A DNA stretch of 64,000 bases, from the NCBI RefSeq assembly GCF_000711235.1, contig NZ_JOMI01000001.1, forward strand, positions 186,001 through 250,000, in the 5' to 3' direction. Both the position numbers and the translations under genes were made by a program. Source of the DNA: Prevotella sp. 10(H). GTDB lineage: Bacteria > Bacteroidota > Bacteroidia > Bacteroidales > Dysgonomonadaceae. The number at the start of each line of letters is the position of its first letter. The stretch's first letter is position 1. A model generated the notes under the pieces. It saw nothing but the letters and a program-made list of their open reading frames with translations, did not search any database and was not told where the DNA came from. Below, one piece after another: positions 25,727-34,804 of this stretch.

Positions 25727-27001
25727 TTATAATGTTTTCAGCTTTAGGTTGCGCCACAATACCTTGATGCCGCCGCCGTCGTGTATCTGCAGTGCAATAC
25801 GTCCTTGACCTTTACCGATCTTTTCGTCTTCAAGATTTACCATTTCCACACCGTTGAGCCATGTGGTTACTTTATCGCCCTGTACGAGAATGCGCATTGT
25901 ATTCCAGTCTTTCACTTTCAATACATTGTCTTTATCCTTAGGCGCTTCGATGAGCCATCCGCGACCGTAAGATTCATATATACCGCCTGTACCGTGGCCT
26001 TTCGGAGCCACTTCAACCTGCCAGCCGTTTACTTTCACACCTTCTTCGATAAAAGAGCGGATAAATACACCAGAGTTTCCGTCCGCTTCCTGTTTGAATT
26101 CTACTGTAAGGTCGAAATCATCATAGTAATTCTGTGTAGCCAGATAGCCGTATTGTTTATCAGGACCGCTTTCGCATACCAGCAATCCGTCTTTTACATA
26201 CCATTTTTCAGTTCCGTAGATATCCCATCCGCTAAGGTCTTTACCGTTGAAGAGATTAATTTCTGCTGTCTTACGTGGTAATTCCTTAATTTTTATATTG
26301 CGGAAAGATGCCGGATAACCATGATCCTGCAGGCAGATAACACCTTTCTTTGCAAGTCCGTATTCCGGAGCATTTGTCCATTTACCGCTGTTCTTACGGG
26401 CATGCCAGTCCTCTGTCCATGCTTCGAATTCGAGTATTTTCTGACCATTGAGCCAATGTTCTACATGACCGTTGTCGAATACGATTTTCGAATTGTTCCA
26501 TTCTCCCTGCGGATTTACTTTCATCTTGGTAGTATCAGGGATATACATGGCATAGTCGGCTCCCATATTCTGCCAGTCTTCCAGCTTATCAGGGAAATTA
26601 GGAGCGTCTATCAATTGATATTCGGGGCCTGTAACGTAAGGCACTTTATATTGCGGACGCTCTACCACGTGATACAGCATACCGCTGTTTCCTGCTTTGG
26701 AGAGCTTCCAGTCCCACGACAGTTCGAAGTTTTCATACTGTTTTTCTGTCACGATGTATCCGCTTTCATCGCTGCCGTCTCCTTTGGCCTGTATGCATCC
26801 GTCTACTACATGCCACGGCTGTGTGAGCGAAGTGCCGTTATAATCGCGCCACCCTGCCATTGTCTGGCCGTCGAATAGCAACTGCCACCCTTCGGATTTT
26901 TCTGTCTCAGTCAATGTATTTTGCTGAGCAGTGTTGCATGCAGTAAATCCGAAAAATCCGGCTACACACAATAATGATAAATTTCTGAATTTGTTTTTCA
27001 T
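25727..27001 (-). CDS. Lipoprotein with two DUF1080 domains
   Basis: A 424-residue protein with a lipoprotein signal (lipobox ending FTAC, Cys22) and two concanavalin-like DUF1080 domains, about 36-215 (GWQLLFDGQTMAGWRDY) and 225-424 (EINLFNGKDLSGWDIYG). DUF1080 is now named 3-keto-disaccharide hydrolase in some databases because several members cleave 3-keto-glycosides after an oxidoreductase step. In Bacteroidota tandem domains occur. The substrate here is unknown, and no 3-keto-forming oxidoreductase is next to it. It is likely anchored to the outer or inner membrane facing the periplasm. It lies 97 bases after the MFS gene and may have its own promoter. Confidence 0.9.
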   Translation of the reverse strand: MKNKFRNLSLLCVAGFFGFTACNTAQQNTLTETEKSEGWQLLFDGQTMAGWRDYNGTSLTQPWHVVDGCIQAKGDGSDESGYIVTEKQYENFELSWDWKLSKAGNSGMLYHVVERPQYKVPYVTGPEYQLIDAPNFPDKLEDWQNMGADYAMYIPDTTKMKVNPQGEWNNSKIVFDNGHVEHWLNGQKILEFEAWTEDWHARKNSGKWTNAPEYGLAKKGVICLQDHGYPASFRNIKIKELPRKTAEINLFNGKDLSGWDIYGTEKWYVKDGLLVCESGPDKQYGYLATQNYYDDFDLTVEFKQEADGNSGVFIRSFIEEGVKVNGWQVEVAPKGHGTGGIYESYGRGWLIEAPKDKDNVLKVKDWNTMRILVQGDKVTTWLNGVEMVNLEDEKIGKGQGRIALQIHDGGGIKVLWRNLKLKTL

Positions 27002-27098
27002 GTTCTTGGCTTTGTATTTTGAAAATTAAAGTTATTGGCGTAAAGATAGTGAAATAGCACTAACTATGCATTTTTTTAACTTTTTTCCGCGAATAAAG

Positions 27099-28958
27099 CT
27101 ATTTGTTAAATTCCTTTTCTTTCTTGGCTTTCCCGTAATCGGGGTCTATTTTAAGTAATGCAACCGCTATTATCGGGATTATACTGCATATCATTACCCA
27201 GATAAAGAAATTGTTATAACCGAGTTGCTCCTGCAGCCACCCCGCAAACATTCCCGGAAGCATCATTCCCAGCGCCATAAAGCCTGTACAGATAGCATAA
27301 TGAGCGGTTTTTTGTTCCCCATCCGAATAGTACATCAGATAGAGCATATAGGCCGTAAATCCGAATCCGTATCCGAACTGCTCAGCACATACACATATAT
27401 TAATTAATAACAGGCTATCTGTCTGTGAAAAGCTAAGGTAAAGGAAAGTTGCGGATGTAAGCAGCATACTTAGCGCCATCGGCCACAGCCATTTTTTCAA
27501 TCCTCCTTTGGCAGCAACCAATCCTCCGATAATTCCGCCCACAGTAAGGCCAATAATCCCTATTGTACCGTACACCAGTCCAACTGCGCCTGTTGTCAGC
27601 CCCAAGCCTCCGACATCCTTAGAATCTAATAAGAAAGGATTGATAAGCTTTATTAGTTGTGCTTCCGAAAAACGATAGGTAAGCATGAAAAATATAGCCG
27701 CTGCAGCCTGCGGTTTTTTGAAGAAAGAAACAAATGTCGAAGAAAACTCCCTCATCACTGACCTTGCCGTCACATTTGCCGACGGTTTATCCGATGCAGG
27801 TCGAGGCAATGCTGCCCGATGATAGAAGCTAAAGAAGATAAACAGTCCGGCCAATACAAAGAAAGTGATAGACCATGCAAACGGTATGTTTCCCGACAGA
27901 CCTTTATATTCCACTGTGCTATCGGTAGCTAGTTTTTCATCGACTTGGAAAACCATATAGGCAGGTTTATTCCAGTTATTTTCATTGAATGCAAGCCGTT
28001 CGCCCTGTATCATGGCTATACTTTTATCGCCGTTGCTCATAGAGGTATTCAGGACCATTTCTTTACCCCTTTCAGGCGGGGCGGATAGATGTACGGCTAC
28101 GACTGCCACATTTCCCGCATGGTCTGTTTTATCCACATAGCGTTTCTCTCCGAATGAATCTTTTATCCATTTACCGAAAGGCTGGGATATATTGGTTTTC
28201 CACCAACCGTCGCTATCTGCTTCTTTTTCTGCTTCTTTAATTACAAAGCCGTTTTGCTCGTTTAGAGCGGATACTTTATTCAGAAAAACTTTGAGGCTGT
28301 CTTTATTGAGTCCTTGTGTACTCAGTTGTACCGTTTCCCTGTCTAATACGAAATGAATATCGCCTTCCTGCGCAACAATATTATTCATTTGCGGAATATA
28401 TAATGCAGATTGCGTAAAGCGCGGCGATGCTTCTATATTTATCTTTATGGGTTCGCTGCCCGATGTGCTTTCCAAAAATCCGGCAAGGATAATCAAAAGC
28501 CCTTGTCCTGTAATAGTTGCAACACGGTAGAAAGTACTCCTGATTCCGACATACATAGCCTGCTGATTAGTGTCGAGACCAAGCATATAGAAGCCGTCCG
28601 CAGCAATATCATGCGTAGCAGAACTGAATGCCAAAAGCCAAAAGAAAGCCAGTGTAGCCTGAAAGAAGAACGGTAGAGGAATGGTAAAGGCAATACCCGC
28701 AAGCCCCGCACCGATAAGCAACTGCATGGTTACAATCCACCAGCGTTTTGTCTTTAATAAATCGACAAACGGGCTCCAGAATGGCTTTATGACCCATGGC
28801 AGATACAGCCAGCTAGTATACAGTGCAATATCGGTATTGGATATTCCCATGCGCTTGTACATAATCACCGAGATAGTCATTACAGCCACATAGGGCAGCC
28901 CTTCCGCGAGATAAAGCGAGGGAATCCATGCCCATGGCGATTTCTTATTTCCTTTCAT
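27099..28958 (-). CDS. AmpG-like MFS transporter with a ~190-residue insert
   Basis: The 619-residue protein has MFS helices at 10-165 and about 358-610, with AmpG-like words (WIPSLYLAEGLPYVAV, YTSWLYLPWVIKPFWSPFVDLLKTKR). AmpG imports muropeptides for cell-wall recycling. Typical AmpG proteins have 430-500 residues; here a hydrophilic stretch of about 190 residues (165-357) is inserted between the fifth and sixth helices, where a periplasmic loop is expected. It follows the SpoIID/LytB-type gene by 16 bases, which fits a cell-wall role. Substrate is inferred, not shown. Confidence 0.86.
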   Translation of the reverse strand: MKGNKKSPWAWIPSLYLAEGLPYVAVMTISVIMYKRMGISNTDIALYTSWLYLPWVIKPFWSPFVDLLKTKRWWIVTMQLLIGAGLAGIAFTIPLPFFFQATLAFFWLLAFSSATHDIAADGFYMLGLDTNQQAMYVGIRSTFYRVATITGQGLLIILAGFLESTSGSEPIKINIEASPRFTQSALYIPQMNNIVAQEGDIHFVLDRETVQLSTQGLNKDSLKVFLNKVSALNEQNGFVIKEAEKEADSDGWWKTNISQPFGKWIKDSFGEKRYVDKTDHAGNVAVVAVHLSAPPERGKEMVLNTSMSNGDKSIAMIQGERLAFNENNWNKPAYMVFQVDEKLATDSTVEYKGLSGNIPFAWSITFFVLAGLFIFFSFYHRAALPRPASDKPSANVTARSVMREFSSTFVSFFKKPQAAAAIFFMLTYRFSEAQLIKLINPFLLDSKDVGGLGLTTGAVGLVYGTIGIIGLTVGGIIGGLVAAKGGLKKWLWPMALSMLLTSATFLYLSFSQTDSLLLINICVCAEQFGYGFGFTAYMLYLMYYSDGEQKTAHYAICTGFMALGMMLPGMFAGWLQEQLGYNNFFIWVMICSIIPIIAVALLKIDPDYGKAKKEKEFNK

Positions 28959-28974
28959 AGTATATATTTTGGTC

Positions 28975-30270
28975 TCAGTATAATTTCTCTAAACTTGCAC
29001 CTCGGTAGTAGTGCAGCAGTATCCGGTCAAATGTATAGCCCTTTTCTCCCATTACAGCCGCACCTATCTGGCACAACCCTACCCCATGCCCCCAGCCGGC
29101 ACCCCGCAGGATAAAGCTACCGTCATGCTTTTTTATTGTAAATGCCGAACTGTAGAGATGCGATTCGGAAAGAATACGTCGTATTTCAAGTTCCTTTCCT
29201 ATTGTCATTGTCTTTTTTGAGCCGACAATTTTTAGTTTTATCAGACGTCCGGAAGCACCTCTCTCTACAGGAATCAGTTCCTCAATAGTTCCGAAATCGA
29301 TACCGGAACGTTTATAAATAAGTGCAGATAATTCTTCTTGCGTATAAACTACCTGCCAGCGGTAAAAATCAGTGGTTTCCTGATCGTAGTTATTCAATAC
29401 CTGCCTTAATATCTTTTTATCCTGTGTATTACAAAATGCAGCAGGCCGCGATTCTATCCAGCGGGCAGCCTTATCTTCTTTTGTCAGGTCGAGAATGTCG
29501 TTTTCATTTTCCGTATCCCGAAGTTTCGACAAATAAGGATGTTTTATATCTTCCCAGCAATTCTGAAACTCCTCCACTACTCCACCACAGCATTTCGAAA
29601 AACGGGTATCGCATATTTCGCCTGCGTATTTTAATACTAAGCCTCTGGTTTCTTCTATAGCCTTCCTGACAACATTCACATTAGCAGATACACGCGTAAT
29701 CCCCTGATAACGTTGGCAATGGTCATCCGCACATACATCAAAATCGGTATGGTCTTCACGGTCGTACCAGCGGATAATTTCATCTTCTGTTTCGGTGAAA
29801 GCAGTATAATTTTCTTTCTTTTCAATTATATGTTTGTTCTTCTCTATCTGTGCCAGCAACCAGCTGCGCGAAATTACGGCATGTGATTTCAGCAATGCTG
29901 CCGAGGCCGTCGCACTCATTTCGGAAGAGATAACACTGGTAAGATAATCTTCAATGCCGATAAGATTAATGGCGGTAATCATTCCGTTTGCAACAATCAG
30001 TTTCAAATCGCCTTGGAAGCGCTGTTCTTCTTTGCGTTCCCAATGAAAATTGATGCCGATAACGACATCTCTGAGTATAAAAGTCGATTGTTCAGTTTGG
30101 GGAGTAAAGAGCAATTCATTGTATATTTGACCGTTCCATAATATCTGATTGTCTTTATAAGATACAGTATGTTCGCCCGATACTTTACGTTCATCACATA
30201 CATATTCCCCATCGAGAAGAAAGGTTATTTCCTTGTTCCATAATATACCGACATTTACCTTCGGTTCCAT
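28975..30270 (-). CDS. SpoIID/LytB domain protein
   Basis: A 431-residue protein with the SpoIID/LytB domain: EDYLTSVISSEMSATASAALLKSHAVISRSW (the conserved Glu and the SHAVxSRSW block; shown in parts), a Cys-rich FSKCCGGVVEEF loop and the C-terminal GAGWGHGVGLCQIGAAVM motif. SpoIID is a lytic transglycosylase acting on peptidoglycan stripped of stem peptides. No obvious signal peptide is seen at the annotated start, so its location is uncertain. Three bases separate it from the DUF4922 gene upstream, and an AmpG-like gene follows, suggesting peptidoglycan turnover. Confidence 0.9.
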   Translation of the reverse strand: MEPKVNVGILWNKEITFLLDGEYVCDERKVSGEHTVSYKDNQILWNGQIYNELLFTPQTEQSTFILRDVVIGINFHWERKEEQRFQGDLKLIVANGMITAINLIGIEDYLTSVISSEMSATASAALLKSHAVISRSWLLAQIEKNKHIIEKKENYTAFTETEDEIIRWYDREDHTDFDVCADDHCQRYQGITRVSANVNVVRKAIEETRGLVLKYAGEICDTRFSKCCGGVVEEFQNCWEDIKHPYLSKLRDTENENDILDLTKEDKAARWIESRPAAFCNTQDKKILRQVLNNYDQETTDFYRWQVVYTQEELSALIYKRSGIDFGTIEELIPVERGASGRLIKLKIVGSKKTMTIGKELEIRRILSESHLYSSAFTIKKHDGSFILRGAGWGHGVGLCQIGAAVMGEKGYTFDRILLHYYRGASLEKLY

Positions 30271-30273
30271 ATC

Positions 30274-31212
30274 TTATATTTGCTTTACCTTATCGATTAT
30301 CAATTGCATTTCTTCATCACTGATACATATCTCTTTATATATATCTTCGATATCGGCAGCAGTAATTTTGTTGAAATCCTTTTCCTGCGGCACAATCAGC
30401 ACTCCGCCCATATCTACAGCCCCCGGACTAACAAGTATCTGCGTATCGTCATTGGCAAAAAAGCAGTCCGGACGGTGTTTCTCACGCGGGAAGATGCAGA
30501 AATAATATTCGCCCTCTACATGCCAGCCAAGTATGTTCATCTTCGGTTCTTTGTCATCTTCTTTAATTTCCAGCAAGCTATAAAGCTTTTCGAAATATAT
30601 TTTTATCCGCTCCTTATCTTTCGAGCGCAGCAGGAAAAAATTGCGGAGATAACTCTTTACGGCATAAATCAGTATATCACCCGATTCGTAAATGACGTCC
30701 TTTTCAAGCGGATAAATATCTTTTTCAATCGGTAGAAATCCTTTTATACCCGCCTGAAAATGTGCATGGTCGGGGGCAGATGCTCCGGCTTTAGGCCCAT
30801 TGTAAAATATAGTATATTCAGGCAACTCTTCTGCCAAATTCACCATATCGCCAAAACGGTTCAAAATCAATTGGTCGGTATGCTCACAGGTCGGAATAGT
30901 ATAATGTACGGGAAATATAGGGAACGGATTCACAAGTATCTGATATTCTTCTTCATAAGGAATACCCTTTTGCTGTTCCGGCAGGTTTTGCGGACAAAGA
31001 AAACATTTGCGTTCCTGTATAGAAACCGCATCTACTTTCGCAGAAGCCGAATGCATACGGGCAGGATTGAACTGAACTTTTACCGAAAAGCTGCCGAAAG
31101 AAAAATTTCTCGTTTTTACTTTCTTGAGTGCTTCGTAATTAGTTTTTGCCTGCTCCCATTCCCTAAGCTGGCTGTCGAACAATTCCTTTATTTGTTGTGA
31201 TAAAATACTCAT
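30274..31212 (-). CDS. DUF4922 protein (HIT-like nucleotidyltransferase fold)
   Basis: The 312-residue product has a HIT/GalT-like catalytic motif HAHFQAG preceded by GPKAGASAPD, and four cysteines in small clusters such as CFLCPQNL. This is DUF4922, a Bacteroidota family related to GDP-L-galactose phosphorylase and other HIT-type phosphorylases or nucleotidyltransferases; a sugar-nucleotide or AppppA-like substrate is likely but unproven. It is co-linear with a glycosyltransferase gene (9 bases upstream) and a SpoIID gene (3 bases downstream), so it is part of a tight operon. Confidence 0.85.
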   Translation of the reverse strand: MSILSQQIKELFDSQLREWEQAKTNYEALKKVKTRNFSFGSFSVKVQFNPARMHSASAKVDAVSIQERKCFLCPQNLPEQQKGIPYEEEYQILVNPFPIFPVHYTIPTCEHTDQLILNRFGDMVNLAEELPEYTIFYNGPKAGASAPDHAHFQAGIKGFLPIEKDIYPLEKDVIYESGDILIYAVKSYLRNFFLLRSKDKERIKIYFEKLYSLLEIKEDDKEPKMNILGWHVEGEYYFCIFPREKHRPDCFFANDDTQILVSPGAVDMGGVLIVPQEKDFNKITAADIEDIYKEICISDEEMQLIIDKVKQI

Positions 31213-31221
31213 ACTTTATAC

Positions 31222-32679
31222 TTATTTATTCTTATTCATTGCAATACGTGCCTGCAACTCCCATGTGCGAATTCTGTCCTTATATGTATTATGCGCATTC
31301 ATCTTCTCGATATTCAGCGATGCATCCGAGTTATCTTCCCACCGGCGGCAGAGATACAAAACATCATAAATACGCCCTATGCGATACTCGCGCGAAAAGT
31401 ACAACCCGAGCGCATAATCTTCACCGTAACTTGTATTAGGTACTTTTATTTCCCTCAGCAAAGGCGTATAAAAAGCACGCGGGGCGCCCAGCCCGTTGAT
31501 GCGCAGTGCATTGTTGCGTCCGTTATCTGGTGTCCATTCCTTATGGTCGATAATACCCGGCGGTATCATTTTCATGTCGAAGTCGGTCAGCATATAAGTA
31601 CCAACAACCATAGCACAATTCTGTTCGTAGAAAGCATCGACAATTTTCTGCAATGTGTTTTCATCGGAATATACATCGTCGCTATCGAGCTGTACTGCAA
31701 ACTTCCCACATTGAGGATGATGCACTCCCGCATTCCAGCAGCCGCCGATTCCCAGTTCTTTATTCTCGGGAATGATATGTATTAGTCTGTCATCGGAAGC
31801 AAAAGCATCGATAGCTTCTGTTGTACCGTCGGTCGAATAATTGTCTACCACAATCAGATTGAAACGGAAATTCGTTTTCTGATTCAGTACCGATTTTATA
31901 GCATCGCTGATTGTACGTATGCGGTTGCGCACAGGAATAATAACGGATGCTTCATATTCGAAACCGCTTTTATTGAAATCCACATCTTTGAAATGAGGTG
32001 CAAGATAACCACCGACCTTTTTAAGATGGTCGGTACACGCCTGTTCCATTTCTATCTGCACATCACGGTTTTTAGGGTCCACATAGTCGAATATTTTCTC
32101 TCCGCTTTTGCGTGTATCGTTTTCCTCTTCTGTATATAAATATTCATTGATATGTACAAGTTCCGCATGCTGGGATACTTTCAGGCGAAGATCGTACAAT
32201 CCTGCATATTTATATTCAGTATCTATACCTGCGACCGCTTTTTTGAACACTTCCGTATCATATAAGAGTACCGACCCGAAATTGAAATCATCCCTCAGGC
32301 TTCCCTTTTGATAAGCAATCAGCGGATTGTTCTTCTTTTCCCCGTCAGTAATCTGATAATGATCCGCATAGACGAGTCCGGCTCCCGAATCGCAGGCAAT
32401 CTGCACCATTCTCTCAATGGCAAACATGCCTATACGGAGATCGGCCTGCTTGGTATATATCAGTGTATATTCCGTACCGGCTTTTGCCTCTATTTTTCTT
32501 ATGGTAGCAGTGGAGCATAAAGAATCGATGCGAATAATTTCACATCCGGCAGGCTGATCTGCAGAATCGTTATCTGCCAGCAGATATATATTATTTACTA
32601 AAGGAGATTCTTTTAATGATGCTACAGTATTTTTTACCTGTGCAGCATTATGGAAAGGCACAAAACAATTTATTTTCAT
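31222..32679 (-). CDS. Glycosyltransferase family 2 protein with two GT-A-like halves
   Basis: A 485-residue protein. The first half (1-210) starts MKINCFVPFHNAAQV and looks like a degenerate GT2 domain that lacks a clear DxD. The second half (about 245-440) is a canonical GT2 domain with ASVIIPVRNRIRTI, the metal-binding QLDSDDVYSD and the acceptor-site GEDYALG. No membrane segment is present, so it is cytosolic. It starts an operon with DUF4922, SpoIID/LytB and AmpG-like genes. The sugar donor and acceptor are unknown. Confidence 0.88.
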   Translation of the reverse strand: MKINCFVPFHNAAQVKNTVASLKESPLVNNIYLLADNDSADQPAGCEIIRIDSLCSTATIRKIEAKAGTEYTLIYTKQADLRIGMFAIERMVQIACDSGAGLVYADHYQITDGEKKNNPLIAYQKGSLRDDFNFGSVLLYDTEVFKKAVAGIDTEYKYAGLYDLRLKVSQHAELVHINEYLYTEEENDTRKSGEKIFDYVDPKNRDVQIEMEQACTDHLKKVGGYLAPHFKDVDFNKSGFEYEASVIIPVRNRIRTISDAIKSVLNQKTNFRFNLIVVDNYSTDGTTEAIDAFASDDRLIHIIPENKELGIGGCWNAGVHHPQCGKFAVQLDSDDVYSDENTLQKIVDAFYEQNCAMVVGTYMLTDFDMKMIPPGIIDHKEWTPDNGRNNALRINGLGAPRAFYTPLLREIKVPNTSYGEDYALGLYFSREYRIGRIYDVLYLCRRWEDNSDASLNIEKMNAHNTYKDRIRTWELQARIAMNKNK

Positions 32680-32816
32680 TAGGATGTCGGTTCTGTTTTC
32701 TGAATATTATTTTAAGCCTTGAAGTTAAATAAATTTCCGTTCTGTCAGGTATTTTCAGCGTTTTAGTTTTTCACAAAACATGGAATAAAAGATACAAAAC
32801 AGTCATGTAAACAAGG

Positions 32817-32824
32817 CAAAAATA
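32817..32824 (-). promoter_or_regulatory. Possible -7 element of the glycosyltransferase operon
   Basis: On the minus strand this reads TATTTTTG (TAnnTTTG). It lies 138 bases before the start codon, implying a long leader, and no -33 match is seen. Confidence 0.3.
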
Positions 32825-32899
32825 CTTTTCAACATACTATATATTTTTAATATTTTTTGGTACAAATCTGTCGCTGTAAATGCTTTTCTTTGTATCAGT

Positions 32900-34162
32900 A
32901 TGAACGATAATGTACTCGAAAAACTCAAAGTACTGGCAGAATCGGCAAAATATGATGTTTCCTGTTCTTCCAGTGGAACTGTCCGCAAAAATAAAGCAGG
33001 CGGACTAGGAAATACTGTAGGCGGAATGGGTATCTGCCACAGCTTTACCGAAGACGGGCGGTGCGTTTCGTTACTCAAGATCATGCTTACCAATTACTGT
33101 ATTTACGATTGTGCGTATTGCATCAACCGCCGTACTAACGATATCCGGCGGGCAACGTTATCGGTACAGGAACTGGTCGATCTTACAATCGAGTTTTACA
33201 GGCGCAATTATATCGAAGGGCTATTCCTGAGTTCGGGAGTAATCAAAAATCCCGATTACACAATGGAACGCATGGTACAGGTAGTGAAAGACCTGCGCAA
33301 AGTGCATCGCTTCAACGGATACATACATATGAAAAGTATACCGGGCGCCAGTCAGGAACTGATAAGCGAAGCCGGACTGTATGCCGACCGTATGAGCGTA
33401 AATCTGGAAATACCTACCGAAGCCAACCTGAAACTGCTTGCACCCGAAAAAGACCACCGCAGTGTATACAAGCCTATGCGCTATATACAGATAGGTATGC
33501 AGCAGAATATTGAGGACAGGCGGAAATTCCGTTCGGCTCCACGCTTTGTTCCTGCAGGACAAAGTACGCAAATGATTGTAGGCGCTACAAACGAACGCGA
33601 TAAGGATATACTCAGGGTATCTTCGATATTGTATCAGCAGACACAAATGAGGCGTGTATATTATTCGGGGTTTATTCCTGTAAACAGCTATGACAACCGT
33701 CTGCCTGCACTGAAACAGGCGCCGTTGGTGAGGGAAAACCGTCTGTACCAGGCCGACTGGCTGATGCGTTTCTATCAGTACAGGGCTGATGAGATTGTAG
33801 ACGATTCGTATCCTGACCTCGATCTCGAAATAGACCCGAAACTGGCATGGGCACTTCGTCATCCGGAGATGTTCCCTGTGGATATTAACAAAGCGGATTA
33901 TGCCATGATTTTGCGAGTGCCGGGCATCGGGGTAAAATCTGCTAAGTTCATCATCACTTCACGAAGATACGGAAGACTGAATGCATCGCAGTTGAAAAAA
34001 ATCGGCGTAGTCATGAAAAAGGCTCAGTACTTTATTACGTGCAATGAATTACCTATGTTTACCGTAAATGAGGCAACTCCGGAGTATGTACGCAAGATTC
34101 TTACAGAACCAAAGAAAAGGAAAGGAGACCAAAGACAGCTGTCAATCCTTTTCCCAGACTGA
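32900..34162 (+). CDS. Putative DNA modification/repair radical SAM protein
   Basis: A 420-residue protein with the radical-SAM cluster motif C67-x3-C71-x2-C74 (NYCIYDCAYC), the N-terminal VLEKLKVLAESAKYDVSC block and a C-terminal helix-hairpin-helix (MILRVPGIGVKSAKFII, about 340-360) that can bind DNA. It matches the TIGR03916 family, which is routinely found next to a DUF4130 protein and is thought to act in DNA repair or modification through spore-photoproduct-lyase-like chemistry. The reaction is not known. The DUF4130 partner lies at 34805, separated here by a lipoprotein gene. Confidence 0.94.
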   Translation: MNDNVLEKLKVLAESAKYDVSCSSSGTVRKNKAGGLGNTVGGMGICHSFTEDGRCVSLLKIMLTNYCIYDCAYCINRRTNDIRRATLSVQELVDLTIEFYRRNYIEGLFLSSGVIKNPDYTMERMVQVVKDLRKVHRFNGYIHMKSIPGASQELISEAGLYADRMSVNLEIPTEANLKLLAPEKDHRSVYKPMRYIQIGMQQNIEDRRKFRSAPRFVPAGQSTQMIVGATNERDKDILRVSSILYQQTQMRRVYYSGFIPVNSYDNRLPALKQAPLVRENRLYQADWLMRFYQYRADEIVDDSYPDLDLEIDPKLAWALRHPEMFPVDINKADYAMILRVPGIGVKSAKFIITSRRYGRLNASQLKKIGVVMKKAQYFITCNELPMFTVNEATPEYVRKILTEPKKRKGDQRQLSILFPD

Positions 34163-34325
34163 AATCCGGTCATTTTTTGCAGCACTTTAACCCGCTGAGA
34201 TTTTGATATTTCATTTTTTCTGTAAAACAGGACGTAAATATTGAAAGCTGGATATAGGTTCGGCAGATTATTACATAGATTATTAAATTACATTTCAAAA
34301 CACATAACATCATCAAAATTAGACA

Positions 34326-34799
34326 ATGAAAACATTCACACTACTATTTGCCGTTTTCTTCCTTGCTTCATGCAACGTCAAAGTCAATCCGACCTATCCT
34401 TATGTATATGCATATTCCGTTGAAACGACTTACGAGGAAGCTTTGGAAAAAATAAAAGAAATGCATGAGGCGACACCATCGTACGCAGTTGAAAACACAG
34501 ATGTAACAGGAATCGACAATGAATTTAGTAAAGTGCATCAAACACACTTTTATTTATCAGAGACTAATCAGGTTGCCGTTTGTGCGTTCTATGGAAAGAA
34601 ACGTGATTATAGTCTGGCAGTAATGGCGCACTTCTATGATTTAGAAGACTTTGGAAAGCTCACTCCTCGGGAAATCATAAAAAAGGACACTTATACACAA
34701 GAAGAAATTGACCGCTATAAAGAATCAAAAGAGATATTCGAATCTCATATACTTGAGAAATTCGGTAACTGGCAAGAAATCAAAATACAAGACCTATAA
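34326..34799 (+). CDS. Small putative lipoprotein of unknown function
   Basis: The 157-residue product has a lipoprotein signal (MKTFTLLFAVFFLASC, lipid-modified Cys16). The mature part is mixed alpha-beta with many charged residues, including EEALEKIKEMHEATPSYAV and SETNQVAVCAFYGKKRDYSLAVMAHF. I do not recognise a family. Only 5 bases separate it from the DUF4130 gene, so it is probably co-transcribed with it, and it interrupts the usual radical-SAM/DUF4130 pair. It is likely anchored to a membrane facing the periplasm, which makes a direct role in DNA repair unlikely. Confidence 0.8.
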   Translation: MKTFTLLFAVFFLASCNVKVNPTYPYVYAYSVETTYEEALEKIKEMHEATPSYAVENTDVTGIDNEFSKVHQTHFYLSETNQVAVCAFYGKKRDYSLAVMAHFYDLEDFGKLTPREIIKKDTYTQEEIDRYKESKEIFESHILEKFGNWQEIKIQDL

Positions 34800-34804
34800 A
34801 AATT

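Noticed and set aside
33221-33862. 213-codon open frame on the minus strand
   Set aside because: Antisense shadow of the radical-SAM gene; Cys/His/Tyr-rich text typical of non-coding frames.
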